Shown piece after piece: positions 23,050-36,099 of a stretch of 64,000 nucleotides of DNA; the first letter of the stretch is position 1, and every line of letters starts with the position of its first letter. The notes below the pieces were generated by a model, which was not told the origin of the DNA, ran no database searches, and worked only from the letters and a program-made list of their open reading frames with translations. The stretch is taken from assembly GCA_009792885.1 (NCBI GenBank), contig WMCF01000006.1:1-64000 (forward strand). Reading direction: 5' to 3'. Position numbers and translations under genes: made by a program. Source of the stretch: Eremophila alpestris peregrina (lineage: Eukaryota > Chordata > Aves > Passeriformes > Alaudidae).

Positions 23050-23560
23050 GACAGGAGTAACTGAGTGAGCAGAATTCACTGTTAAAACTGTGATAAAGAG
23101 CTTAAGATAAAAGGAGAGATTTATATTGAAATAGCAGCTTACAGTAGCAGATCAGTTTAATTTACTCCGCCATGTAGTAAGCAAAAAGCGTGTAAAAGGT
23201 GGCTAGACAGATTTGACTTGTGGATCAATATTCTGTTGATCTCTGGCCACAAAATAATTAATCTCTGCAGCGCAGGACAAAAGTAAAGGGGAATTTAATG
23301 TCAAATCAGTTAACCGCAATCTGAAATTGAAAATGCAGTGTTGATAATGATGGTTAGCACAAGTTCCTCCTATTAAGAGATATCATCATTCATTGCAATG
23401 TATTAATTACACAGTGCAGTCAGCTTGATCTCCTAGGCCAACATCATAGCAATCAATTGTAGCAGTGTCTGCACCATTCTGTTAAGAGCTACATTTCCTT
23501 AGCTAACTCTGAACTTCTTGGAGAAAAATGTAATTTCAGCCATCTGCCATAAGCTCTCTT
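23050..23560. promoter_or_regulatory. Possible conserved non-coding element
   Basis: A repeat-free, non-coding block dense in developmental transcription-factor words. Examples are TAATTA cores near 23257 and 23403, ATCAAT/ATTGAT cores near 23224 and 23452, GTTAACCGCAAT near 23310 (Runx/Myb-like) and CATTGCAATG near 23393. It keeps several CpG dinucleotides (CTCCGCC, GCAGCGCAGG), uncommon in the surrounding sequence. No reading frame is maintained. The call is by texture; alignment with other birds would decide. Confidence 0.35.
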
Positions 23561-23722
23561 TATCTACACAGCTCGTATTTTGGAGGGAACACAAGTCTTT
23601 GGAAAATAAATTTGGACACAATACCATCATTATTTTAATATCTGTGGAAATTCCATTTGGAGACCAGGTCTACTGACAAAAATCAGTAAACTTTAAGAGA
23701 CACAAATAGATTCAGTGTTCTT

Positions 23723-23731
23723 AAAAAAAAA

Positions 23732-23767
<36 letters not shown>

Positions 23768-23774
23768 AAAAAAA
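23723..23774 (+). repeat. (GAAA)n microsatellite in an A-rich tract
   Basis: A11, then about nine GAAA units, then an A run. It is a purine-only strand about 50 bases long and a probable length polymorphism. Confidence 0.95.
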
Positions 23775-26700
23775 GCTTGCAGGGATTGATAGCACAGGGG
23801 ATGATAGTAAAAAAGAGAAAAAAGGAGGAAACTAATAATTAAGCTCTTTCAAGAACAGGATTTTTTTTTAAGGAACAGATACAGACAGTGTGCATATGAA
23901 ATTAATAATGGTGATGATTAAAAAAAAACCCACCACTGTACTAAAAGAATAACTGTTTGAAATTACAGGAATATTCCAAAGACTGACATTCTTACTTCTG
24001 GGCATCCCCTCAAGTAATTGAAAACTCATCCCTCATTTTAAAAAAGTCAGACCTTGTCAGTTCTCTCCTGATGCCTTGCAGTTTTACCATGAGTTGCTCA
24101 CATGAATAGTTCAAACATTTTTTTTTCTTGTTCCTCATCCGAACCATGGCTTTTCAGTTTTCCTCATGAAACATGAGTATCCAAACACACACACTGACCA
24201 TGCTGGGCCGAGATTTATCCACTTAATTTCAGCCAGCTACCTGAGCCACCTGATCAAGAAGTATCACTGAGGTTCCAGCACCACCACGGGACACAGCATT
24301 GCCTTCCTGCATGGCCATAAATCAGACCTCATGGCATCAGCTCAGTGCAAGAGACCCATGCTAGAGCCACATCCACTTGGAACAGAGGACCTTCCCTTTA
24401 TCACAGCCACTGCTCTAAAATTGAGCTGGGTAACATCAAGACTGATTGTGGTGGGACACCTCAGTAAATGCATGCTTTGAAAGTGGAAACTCAAGGATCT
24501 CCCGGTAAACACACAGAAAATGGCTTTTTAAGTTTTGGTTCATCTGATCTATTTTAGCTGTCTACAAGCTAAATCTCAGAAGCTCCTGTTTCTCTCCACT
24601 GACTACAAAACAAGGTTCAACAGCCAACTTAGGAGTAAGAAACTATAAGAAATATGAATTCAGTCAGATAAATGCATTGCCTCCTCCTTTCACTGGCTCT
24701 CCATGTGTCATCCTGTATCCTACTGCAACTTCTCAAAAAAGCATTCATCCCTTTCATGCGCTCTTTTTTTAAAAAAAACCAGTTATTTACCTGTAACCTC
24801 TGCTATTACTGATCCTTGAAATGAACAGGATAGAAAAAAATAGTATTTCAGGAAGACGTTTTGCATGAGTTAAATGTATTTGTTTTAAAATTGCCTCAGA
24901 AACATCAATTATATTAGTGATTGGGGGTTAAAGAAACATTCTTAACCCACCACAACTTATTATCTGCATCTATTATCTACCTTGAGGAAGAAATATGAAC
25001 CAGAGCTATAAATACTTAAAATTTGAAGTGAAGACCAGCAGAAAGGAAAAAAAGACAGCAGATAATGTAAGTATGTAAAGGGGCAGTACTGTCAATTAGA
25101 ACTAATTTTTCAATGAAAAACCCTTTCAGTGTAAATATTCACATGACAAAGAGCTATTAAAGCTATTAAACAGAATATGTACATAAATGTAGATTCACTG
25201 GGGGAGGTAGAGAAGAAGAATTGTTGAGCCTTCATCATGAACTGCCATTATTGACTGTACTAAAAATGAATTATGGCATTTTAAGATACTTATATTAGAA
25301 AAACTCTTCCTGAATGAACCACTGCACTAGAAATCAGGGAAGAACTATTTAATCAAGATCACTGGTCCAAATGCAGGTAAAACCCAAATAAGCTATTAGT
25401 AAGCTGAAGCATATTGGTAAGCAAAAAGTTAATTGCTCCTGAATGAATTACAACCTAAATTAAAGTAATGCTGCTGAGTACCTGCAAGACACAAATACTC
25501 TTAAGTATCACAACCCTATTCCCACTCCAGAGGCACTTACAGCTCAGATCTGCAGGGCATCTCTTTTCCCCCAGTTGCCCCAAAATGTCAAAGGAGGTGT
25601 CAAACATATAAGAACCTCCTTCAAAGTGCCAGAGGAAATGTTACAAGGGTGTCTCTAGAGTCAAACAGTGATATCAGAGAAATAACCAGGTTAACTCTGG
25701 CAGTTCTTAGCAGACAGAAATGCCAAAAAAACTCTTTTACACCAGCTACTGGTGCATAGCCAGTGGTGACTAGCTCATCAGTGGTTACAGACAATGTAGG
25801 CTTTAAAACATCTACACCTGTACCTCTGCCAAAGGGACTTGAGTCAGATGTACACAGGGGATGCCCACGGGAGAAACAGGCAAAGCAAACAGTTCAAATT
25901 CAAACCCATCTCCAATGCTTCATTTTTAGACTACAACTCATTGTTTCTATGTTTTCCTTTGTTGTCACAATGTGAGCTGGTGACATCAGAAAACACATAG
26001 ATGTTTCAAATGTTCAGTAAAATTACCTGATGGGTGTAGACTTGTTTTCTCTGAACTGTGAATCAAACTATTAAACATTTGATGTTACATTTCCTGCTAC
26101 TGTAAAGACAAGTAGCTCTACTTAATCCCAGAGAATTGCACCCACTCAGACCTGTAAAACAATCTAACCTCCTTCAGTGATGAGTTTGCCTGCGTATCAC
26201 TCAGGTCAGAAGCACTTGTCTGTGTTTTCTTGGTTTCTACCTTTTAATGGCTGCACTTTGCCCTTTTTGCCAAGAGGGAGTTAGCAAGTGAACTCAGAGC
26301 AAGATATTATTTTTGAGTATGAATAATGTTTATGTCCCACCAGTCCAGCAACCCTTCCTTTTACACTAATGAGCCATTAAAATCTGTGTTAGAGGATCAT
26401 TAATCTTTCAGGAGGTTAACGTGTAGCTCATCCAATTCTAACACTTCGATCACAGAAGCAGGAATTTGGGAACAGAGCATGTTTTATTAAAAAGAAAAGG
26501 AAACACATGGAAAGAGAAATGCATTGTCAAGATTTAGGAGTCCCTGTGTTATTTCAGATATTTATACTGGAATAAAAGCTTTCACTCTGACCCAATTTTT
26601 CCACTGTTTTGTCCTGCAATGAGATCAGCCTTCTGACATTATTATAGTCTTAAAAATGCACAGTAGTGTAAGGTCAAAAATGGGGCAGAGAAGCAAATAT

Positions 26701-28050
26701 TAATAGCAGTGGACCATTATAACAGCAACTTGTAAGAGTCATCTGCTGTGCATCTTCAAGACAGTAAGCACGAACAGAGAGAGGCCCCCTCTGGCACAAT
26801 GGAGGTCACCAAGAGGCCCCCAAGAATGGGGATTCACCTAAAGTCCAGGTCACCAAGTGATGCATGGTAGACATAGGTGGTGCTCAGACTCTGTAACCTG
26901 AGTCTTAGCCACCAGGAAGAAAAATATCTCTAGTGCAAACATGAAGCTCAGAGGACTCAGACAGTGAAGCCAGCAGAATGCATATGCTCTCAGCAATTAT
27001 AACAGTATGCAGTTCAAAAACCAAATCCTCTGCAGAGATAAAGGTGGAATGTTCCCTTGTTTTCAGAAGGAGAAAGAGGGATGGTTTGGTCTCCTGCCCT
27101 CTCCTGGTGTTAATACTTGTTTGTGCCCTTGCTGGCCTCAGCAGACATATTTATCAACAGCCAGTGAAAAAACAGCCTCCAGGTCACAGCACCCCACAGT
27201 CATATGCACCAAAACCTCTTTTCTCAAATGCAATCATTCCTTCTTCAGTTACATCTCATCCTTTGAGATGGATCTTTACGTTCTAATTCATCTATGACAC
27301 TCAGTGGAATTATTCACAATATAGAAGAGACTGCAGGGTACCCAGCTACACTGCACATAGTATAAGAAAATTGAAAATCAAATAGGCTTACCAACAGCTC
27401 TCTGCTCTCTACAGTAACCTGTCAGCGCCACTTCTCTGCAGCAAGTGACAGCAACAGGAAATGATGGGATGCTGGCTGCTCTCTGCACTCCTGGGACCCA
27501 ATAATATAGTATTTCCTTTGTGGTACCAGAGGACCTACCTAGACCTCAGAGATGAATTCTCTAAGGAACCTGCAAAATATTAGCAGCCTCTTTCCAAGAC
27601 ATTTGGCAAAGCACTGAAAAAATAATTGAGTGATCTCCTGCTGCCTGTAGCTGATGCACAATTTGGTGAGCTCTGCAGAACTATGCTAAACAGAAGCATC
27701 TGTACATTTCCTGCTACTGCTATTCTAGCTTGGCTGTTTCACTGTAGCAACGTAACAAAACACATACCAAATATGAAACTGACTGTGGCTGTTAGGGAGA
27801 TTGTTTTATTTTATACTATATCCTTACAAATGAACCCTTAGCAGTTCATGGAGTTTTTTTCAGTGGTCCAATCACTACTCTAGGTTCTTTGTCAGATCAT
27901 TTCCAATAATCTATTCTGAATGCAAATGAGGAATGTTCAAAATAGGAATGGTTTTTGCTGGGTGGTGAACACACCAGAGTCTCAGTTCCCAAATAATTTT
28001 TTCCCAGAAAAAATATGTATCTTTAACTTCTCAAAATTTTTATGACACAG
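23775..28050. other. Unassigned block of about 4.3 kb
   Basis: No gene or known repeat recognised. ORFs at 26978-27297 (102 and 96 codons, overlapping frames) show no motif. A 21-base word beginning TCCTGTTTCTCTCC at 24584 recurs at 34653 and may mark an unknown dispersed repeat. Confidence 0.4.
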
Positions 28051-29138
28051 TGTCTTGGTTTGAAAGACTGAGGAAGGCAGGAGCCCCCCTTGGAATGGAA
28101 AAATATAACCCCCTTCCCTCCGAATTATTATGATTTTGAAATTAGGGGCTTTTAGGCAAAGAGATGGGGAAATGAATACCAGTTCTTTACTCGTGTGTAT
28201 AACAAGGCAAACAAACAACAACAACGCTGGCATTAACACAAGCAGCACCAGGAACCCAGTGACCCCTTCTCGGCCGCAGGCACTTTCCCCTTGGTGCAGT
28301 TCCGGTCACAGCCAGCAGGGGCGCTGGTGGCTCCCAGCCGGGCAGGGCAGGTGCGGTGATCCCGCCGCGGCTGCAGGGGGCGCTGTGGCGCGGGCCCGGG
28401 GAGCAGGCGGTGAGGGTGGAAGCAGCTGCCAGGAAGGGATGGAGAAAAGGCTTCTTTTAGGAACTTCCAGGGGCGGCTGATCCCCCAGATCCCCCCCAGA
28501 CAGAAAAAGGAGCTGTAGCAAGAAACCTTTGGAGAAGCAAGCTGCACCTCCAGCAGGCAGGGGGTGAAAAGCTACCGTGTAGCACAAACCCAGAGCAATG
28601 GCAGAAGTACAGTGGGGACTGGGCAGTAGCAGTCTGGCTCCAGAACACAGTAAAGGGCTCCTAAGGCTTTTCTCACTGGCACTGGCTGGTCCTTCAGATC
28701 CAGGCTCTATGGAAGGTAGGGGCAGCCCCCCAAGTGGGAAATGAGGGTGGTCCCAGATCCTAGTGAGGCACCCACTGGCTCTGGGCTCCCCAACAGCAGA
28801 GCAGTAAAAGAAGCCCAACCGGCAAGTTCAGTCACAGTACACAAAGCAAAAAAAAAAGAAAACAAAATGAAGCAAGCAAAGCCCACAGAAATAGCAGGAG
28901 CCTGGTCAGAGATACCAGCCACACATGTCCAGTCTAACCACCTGCTAGAAGAGAGGACACTGCCTCTTGTCTTGCCCCCAACTCTCCCCATAATCCCTGG
29001 CTCAGCTTCCATTCATCACGACAGTCCCAGAGCCAGGGAGGATGGAGGGTGAGGCAGAGACAGCCGCCACCCCTGAGCAAAACAAGACAGATCAAAGACC
29101 CCAAAAATGGGATGGGATAATAAACCATCCCCAAGACA
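28051..29138. mobile_element. Solo LTR of an avian (passerine-type) ERV
   Basis: The termini are perfect 8-base inverted repeats: TGTCTTGG at 28051 and CCAAGACA ending at 29138. The left end (TGTCTTGGTTTGAAAGAC, then CCTCCGAATTATTATGATTT and TTTAGGCAAAGAGATGGG) resembles a songbird ERV LTR I recall. The flanks give a possible 5-base target duplication with one mismatch (CACAG left, CATAG right). The length of about 1.09 kb and the lack of gag/pol/env alongside indicate a solo LTR. G+C and CpG content jump sharply at about 28260-28420 relative to the neighbourhood, suggesting the insertion is not very old. The ORFs inside (up to 170 codons on the minus strand) overlap in several frames and resemble no retroviral protein. 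Transcriptional orientation was not settled. Confidence 0.82.
28312..28385 (+). promoter_or_regulatory. CTCF-like motif pair inside the LTR
   Basis: Two words resemble the CTCF core CCASYAGRKGGCRS: CTGCAGGGGGCGCTG at 28371-28385 (contains CAGGGGGCGC) and CCAGCAGGGGCGCT at 28312-28325 (one G shorter than consensus). Both lie in the CpG-rich part of the LTR in the same orientation. Binding is inferred, not shown. Confidence 0.45.
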
Positions 29139-32100
29139 CATAGCCTAATTTATGCAAAAAGAAACCAAATCTCTTTATGTTGCAGAACAGAGAGGAAAAA
29201 GCATCAGTTCAAAAGCCGTTCTATGCACTTCCCATATGGATATGGCAGTGAACTGTGTGGTAGAAGGGAAGCTCTGTTCTGCTCTCTCTTGGTTTCTGAA
29301 AGAAAGGAGCGGTAAAACACAACAGCAGCAAATAGATCAAAAGCCCCAGAAATTCATGAAGAAGGATGAGTAGACTTATTTCAAAGGAAAAAAGAAACAA
29401 GAGGTGTTACAATAACACCATGCAATCAAAGTGGGTTAAGATGGGGTGGATTATACTTTCTCATCTGTAAACAAATCTGTGAAGACCAAGTCAGTGTCAC
29501 CTGAGAGAACAAAGCAGGGCTTCAGAAGCCACTTTTGGTCCGTGTGGAGAACATAGTAATAGCAGCATGATCTTGCCTCTGCCTCCAAGTAAAACCACAT
29601 GATTGTTTCTGCAAATGTCATAGCAAAGGGCTTTGGAATGAATGTACATTAATGTCCAGACTAAGCCCTGTCCAGTAGTTGCCCAGTTGCTCTGGCGGCA
29701 TTAGTTTGCTGTTAAACAGCTCTAGTGGATCTTTAAGTTGTCCAAAACAATGAAAATAATTTTTAAAAAGCATCAGTAAAATAAACTAAACCCCCAACAC
29801 TGAGCAGGTGACAAGGACTTTTTTTTATATTTTTTTAAGAGATAAACAAGACTACTTTGTAGGCAGAAGCACCTGTTCTGTTACTTCAGAAATATTTTCC
29901 ACAAAGCAAGCAGGAGTTTAAGCCATTTCGTATCAGTAACTGGAGCTGACTAAATCGTTCAAAGAACATCTGTTTTAAAAATACCCTATATCATACTGTA
30001 GACTTCAGTGAAAAAATTATTTTAAAAATCACTTGCAACTGAATGTCTAAGAGATTATAAATCTGAGGAGAAGCATGCATGGAGAGACAACTGGCTGTGG
30101 TTTAATACTGTAGCTAATTTTTTCAAGCCAACTGCCCATTTCGTTTGATACACACTCTACCAGTTATTGAGTTACAAGTTTCCTCAGTATTTCTTGATAA
30201 AAATCAAATTATTATTTAAGTTCACCCTAACTGGCATTACTGTTGAAAGACTGTGAACTTCAGTATGACTGAAACAAGAAATTATTAAACTATTTGATCC
30301 TTATTATGTAAATGTTCAAATGCTATTCTTACTCCTAGACTTCAAAAATTTTAGGAAAAGTAAGCCAAAAAGCCTTTTAAAGTGGAATATAGAGAAGGGG
30401 GCTGGGGGCTGGGAGAAAGACAACCTAAGTGTAATCTATCTGGAATATCTAGAATACTGACAAATGCAGTGAGCTCATAGCAGTTTATAGTGCAACTCCA
30501 TAAAAAGTTGGCATGAAGTGTATATCTATATGCACTATGTTCAGACTGCAGCTAAGAAACTTTAACTATCAAGACTACAGTGGAACAACAAGAGTAGCTT
30601 TTACTTAAGTATAAACTTCAAAATCTTCTTTCTCCCCAGGAAAAAACAGTCCTATTCCTTACATTATGTTTGATATGGTCTAGAATGCCTGCAGTAGTTT
30701 TTCTGTGATTCCATCAAATGTACTTAATGCCTCAAGCCCATACACCTCGATTTGCTAACCCACCTCACTTATTGGAACTACTGCAGAAGAGGCTAATCTG
30801 TATTTGATATATTGGCAGAAAACACTCCAGTTTACAAAAAGTCATTAACTGTTTATCAGAAGCATATGACAAGCAGACTTGAGAGGCATGCAGTGAGTAG
30901 TTGTTACATGTGAATTAAGTAAAGTCAGAACAAGATATATGAACCCTTATTCCAAACTTTTCTATAGCACTTCCTATAATTCTGCTTCCCATTATTTACA
31001 TGAAATAAAATATACAAACTCTCAATATCCAAAAAGATGAGGAACCCACCACTTCTTATGGTAGCCACTCCCCAGATTTTGGTCAGAAAAAAATCTTTAA
31101 ACAAAGCTATCTTTCCTCACAGTCTTTGGCTTTTACCTTTTCCCTGCACGTTAAAGGTGTCTCCCTGTCACTGCTTCAAAACCAAAAGTAATATTCTGTC
31201 ATCACCTGCTTAGCTCCTGCAACCTGACTGCAATTGTAATTTCCCAGTTAGGCACAGGTGTTGGGTGCTACTCAAGAACAAGCCATAGGGAGGCAGGCAG
31301 ACATTCAAAGTTCTGGTTGCACCAATATCAGGCATCTCTGAGGAAAGGAACTCTGAAACCCTCAAGCTGTGACCCCTGGTGTCATAGGTTGTGCCTCCAG
31401 CAATCAACAGGCTGTGCTCACTCTGGGGTTCCTTCCTGTAGACCCCTAGATTTTGTTGAACAACCATCCAGGTTTCAAGGCATGATTGCTCATTGGCTCA
31501 CTATCAGAAACGGTGTAAGATAAATGTGGCTTTGGGTAACACTGCTACTTGGAAGTGTGTACTTTGTCAAATTTTCTTGCTTTTCATGGAAAAGACCAAC
31601 AAGGTATCTGAAGAGATAACAGCAACTCTACTGGACTGAAGAGAAACTTTGAAAATACTATAGAGTCTGAACCCATCTACTTTCAAATTCATGATATTTA
31701 TGCCTTCTTCAATAATAATTATTCCCATAGTTCTCTAATGTTCCCCCTAAAGCACTTTTAAATTATACTGATTTTAAATCTGGATACTCCAGGTACTTCA
31801 TCTTACTGTAATTCTAACTTCTATGCTTTAAAAAAAATTTTCTTCAAATACATTGAGAACAGATGTTTCTAGTTTAAAAAATTCAGCAAGTAACTACATT
31901 TGGTAGAGGGAGGGAAGTTGGGGCACGACCCACCTAAAGGCATAGGGTAGGGGGAAAAATGCTCATTTTTGTAGCTATCTTAAACAGCACTTACATGTTC
32001 TCAGACTTCTAGTCTTGACATGTTAAGATAACGAATGTTAATGGGTTCAATTGCAGACAATTTTTAAAATTCTTTTTGTGTTTTTTAAGGGGGTTGTCTA

Positions 32101-32929
32101 TGTCAGGCAGAATGGGTGTAGTGGGAAACAGGTCTGAGAAAAAATAGCAGCACCATTAAGTTCAGTCTGAGATACATTTAAAGAAACAAGGTAAGTGGGT
32201 TTGATGCTCTTCAGTGTGACTAGCAGTATTTTGATAACAAAGCTTGTATTTTCATGAGATGTATCATGATCTCTTAACAGGCAAAATTAGTCAAGATCAC
32301 TGAGGAAAGCAGATTTGATTCAAGAGATGTATCATAACTTTCTTCCACACAGCCCAGGAATATAGTGTTGGACGTGTGCATCTGACTGTGGACATGGAAA
32401 AAGCTTCCTTTAACCAAGGTGAAAGGAATATTTGTCATACTGTGTGTTCATTCCTAGTATGAAAATAGCAGTCCCTAGATGAACAGCACATAAAAAGCCT
32501 GATATGAAGCCCATTAAAACTAATATGAAAATTTCTGCTGTCATAAACAAGTTTCAGATCTCATCTAAAGTGTTTTTGAAGTCCTTGATGAGACTCATCC
32601 CTGAAATTCTTACATAAAGAGAGATTTAAAAACACATATAAAAAAGTATAAGCTCTTCAAATTTTTTGCCAAAATTTCTGATTACTCTCTTATAAAAATT
32701 AGTGTTCCCTTTCCAAAGCGCTTATGAAAAAACAGAAATGATGTCAGAATCTTCTGTAGACATGTTCCAAAGAAAGGCACCATTAAAATAAACTGCAACT
32801 ATACTGTAAGACTGTCATTAGGAGCTGTCATTCTCCATACTCACACAATTCCTGGACTCCTCAAAGGTCATCAATAAAGAGACATATAATGACATAATTC
32901 ACAAAGGGGAGTCATGTAGTAATCTTGTC
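29139..32929. other. Unassigned block of about 3.8 kb
   Basis: No gene found. A faint resemblance to an old LINE 3' region occurs near 31035-31110 but is too weak to call. Confidence 0.4.
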
Positions 32930-33190
32930 CCTGGACACAATTATTTCTGCCTAAATCACTCCTGACTTATGTTTATTTACCCTAATCTTAAATAACCTAG
33001 TTATGCAGATTTCACAGTATCCCCAAACAATCCATTTCAGTGTTCAGGCTCCTTCACCATTTTAATAATTTTCTTTTTCCTAAACTCAACCTCTCATGTT
33101 CCTATTGCTGCCCATTCATTTTCTTCTGCAGTAGTCTACTGAGACCATCAATTTCCAAGTACTTGCTTCAATATCTGCCATGTTTAAGAG
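32930..33190 (-). mobile_element. Ancient CR1/L3-like LINE 3' region
   Basis: In the plus-strand view the order of words matches the antisense of an old CR1/L3 tail: AGATTTCACAGTATCCCCAA (family: GAGATTCCACAACCTCCC), CCATTTCAGTGTTCAGG (TATTCCAGTGCTTAA), TTCTTTTTCCTAAACTCAAC (TTTTTCCTAATATCCAAC), then CCTATTGCTGCCCATTCATT (CCTTGCTGCAATTTAAGCCC). Divergence is high, and no coding sequence remains readable. Confidence 0.6.
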
Positions 33191-36099
33191 TACCACACTT
33201 CCCATCTAATGTAACTCTTAACTAAAGGAATACACCTGATGGTGGTTTCTTATTTTTTTCTTAATGTACACATCTAGAAGATAAACTAGTTCAGGCTGCT
33301 GACAATAATGACCTAATATGGTTTATTGGATTAATTAGTATGAAATACATATCATGTGTATCTTATCAATAACTTGTAGAAAAATCCAATATCCACAAAA
33401 CATTAAAAATGCATTTGAAGAATTTCCTTTCAGGAAAAGGAATAAAATCTTGTGATTTCAGTGAGGATCAATTAGGCAAGCTTTGGTCCATTTTCCTGCA
33501 CTTCATGTCATCCCATTTGCTTTTCTTGTTTTCACTTTGTTTCAGGGTTTTTGTTTTTTTTTTTTTTTGTGTTTGGGGGTTTATTTTGAGTTTCAATTCT
33601 TCAGTTTTTTTGTTTTCTCTTAGTTTACCTTTCTTCCCTCTTCTTAGGGATTGTAATGGGAATAATTTGGCAAGTTTTGGTCATTTTCACTGCACCTAAT
33701 TTCATCTCAGTACATTTGGTTGTAGTCACTACATTTTAAATTTTCTGGCATTTTTCAATTGTATTTTTCTTTGATCGTATTTCCTTTCCAGAGTGTTTGT
33801 TCCACTTTGTCCTCTGATTTCAAGATTTTATTCCCTTTCCTGAAAGGAATGATTTTATTTTTTCATGTCACTTATTTTCAGAGGTACTTCAGGCACATTA
33901 CAGAGCTGTTAGCATGTTAAAATAAGGTGTTTGTTCTCTTCTCATCTCGTGTCCCTGAGATTTTCTGTCTGTGTGCTTAGGATCAGTATATGCCACGTCT
34001 GGTCCTGTCCTTTTTGTGAAAGTCATAATTATATGAATGTATGTTCAATCATTTATTACAGAATTCCTATCTTTTAGTAAATCCTGGAAACTGAATGACT
34101 GCCATGTTGGCTGTTACTGCACAGGATGAATTGTACTCAGTTGAAGAATAATGACAAGGTGTAATTCGGTTCACAGCCCTCTAAGTTGTTTCTTGGCAAG
34201 GTATTTTTGTCCTGATCCATAGCTAGTGCACATTATTTCTTCTCTGATCTATCTGTGATGATTGCCGTAATTATACAGATTTACAGACTTTAAAACCACC
34301 TTCCAAGGTAAATCAGCACTAATTCTATTCACAAGGATAGAGAAGATCTTTATGAACAGAAAGTTGAAAGTGTCTGCAAATTTGGGATGCCCAGCCTCAA
34401 AATCTTGAGGCCTGGTTTTGCAGGTCTCTAGCACAATATTAATCATTTATCTCATACTGACTTTGTTTTTGTGACTTCTGTGAACCACCAAAATCCCTGG
34501 GGATTGGTATTTGTCTCCTTTGACCACAGAAAAATACACTACTGACATATATAGAGATGTCTGTCTCTATAGACAACTGAGTCAATGGAGAGTGATCAGT
34601 ACATCTACAGCAGATGACCCCTTTGATTAAGATGAATAGCAGCATTAAATGTTCCTGTTTCTCTCCACTGACTGTAACAAGAGTCTAATACAATCAGTCC
34701 TAAGGACAAAGGATGCCTCTTCAGCATCACAGACTGGTGGTTGTGGAGCAAGTCCTCTAACTGCATGAACTTTTCTGCTTCCCAAAGCCTTGATTCTGTA
34801 CACTAATATTTTAAACACACAAGAGAGGGAGGTTCTGGGTCACCAGGGCTACTTATGTAATCTGCATGGGACATTTATTGAATAATACATATAAACAGTA
34901 TCATCAAAAGCCTTTTTTCTTCTAAGTTATTATTTCTTATTCTACTGCAACATGATTCAGGGTCCCAAACAGTAAAAAAGCACTTCAGTACTATGTTTAT
35001 AGCTCCCATGGGTACTTGTGCCCATGGAGCAACACCTTTTATTAGGGATAAAATCTGAGCAGGAAGGGAAAAAGTCAGGACTTTATTAGGAACAGATTTC
35101 CTCTCTGCATAGTGCTGAAAAAATATTCTTTCAGCAGCAAGATGAACGCAAAGCTCAACAAAAATAAGCAGTAGATGAGCTTCTCAGACTTGCCAAATCT
35201 ACTGTTTTCCCCTTACCAAGCTTAAAAGCAAGAGAACCTATTCCAGGTTTTTTAAGCCAAATTTCACACAAAGAAATGTAACAGAAAATTTGTTAGTGGG
35301 TTTTTGGTTTTGTTTTTGTTTTTTCTAGTAGCTTTGGTCTCAGAAAATTTGACTCTTATTTTCCTGTGATTTCTTTTCAAACAGCACCATTTAGATTATC
35401 CAAGTTTCTTAGCTTGTCCTAGACATGTCAACAAAAAGTGGGTCTTTTTCCCCCAAGTATGTACAGTGTGTCATTTCTCAGGCACCAAGCAATTCAGTAT
35501 CTCTTCTACCCTTTGCATGGTACAAAATATGTTACTGCATGGTGCAGGTCTTAGCTGTTCCCACCTTTGCAAATCTTGGCAGAGAGATCCCTGCAGATTC
35601 TGCTTCTCTGCTGCTGGCATCCATCTCTTTGCACAAGAACATCAGCCTAGCAGCCATTGTCTGTAACCTCTGTCAAAAGGATGTTTGATCCCATATATCT
35701 AAATACAAAGGACATTAAGAGATGGTGTGTGGGAAATTATATCACTCTCACTTTACAGAAGTCCACTTTTCTGCTGTACCTTATTTAACTGCAATTCTAC
35801 ATAGGTCACAAAAATTTCTTGTCCTCTCACTCTCTGTAGTTTTTCCTTCCGTTAAGGAAAAACACCATGTGGCAGGAAACAGAAAAAGGGTGTGAAACTC
35901 AATAGGTGTCCTAGCCTTCTGACCTGGAGTAAGCCATTTCCCACCACTTCCAATTCAGATCTTGCCATTTAATTAATATACAACATCAGTGGAACAAAAC
36001 AGTCCTTGTCAACATAATCACAAACAGTTTGTGACCAGTTACTTGCAACTTATTTCAGGCAAGCTTATGAGAGGATGTTAGCAGATATATTTTGGTAGT
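33191..36099. other. Unassigned sequence, T-rich in part
   Basis: Low-complexity T-rich sequence spans about 33535-33625, including a T15 run. No gene, and no repeat I can name, up to the CR1 copy at 36100. Confidence 0.45.

Noticed and set aside
28306..28818. 170-codon minus-strand ORF in the GC-rich LTR
   Set aside because: Several overlapping frames on both strands are open because the segment is GC-rich. None resembles gag, pol, env or a host protein, and the LTR boundaries enclose it.
31035..31110. Weak similarity to an old LINE 3' UTR (minus strand)
   Set aside because: Only a few short words match and the order breaks down after about 40 bases.
32160..32196. Perfect AAG/GTAAGT donor-like site
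   Set aside because: No acceptable acceptor or open exon upstream was found.
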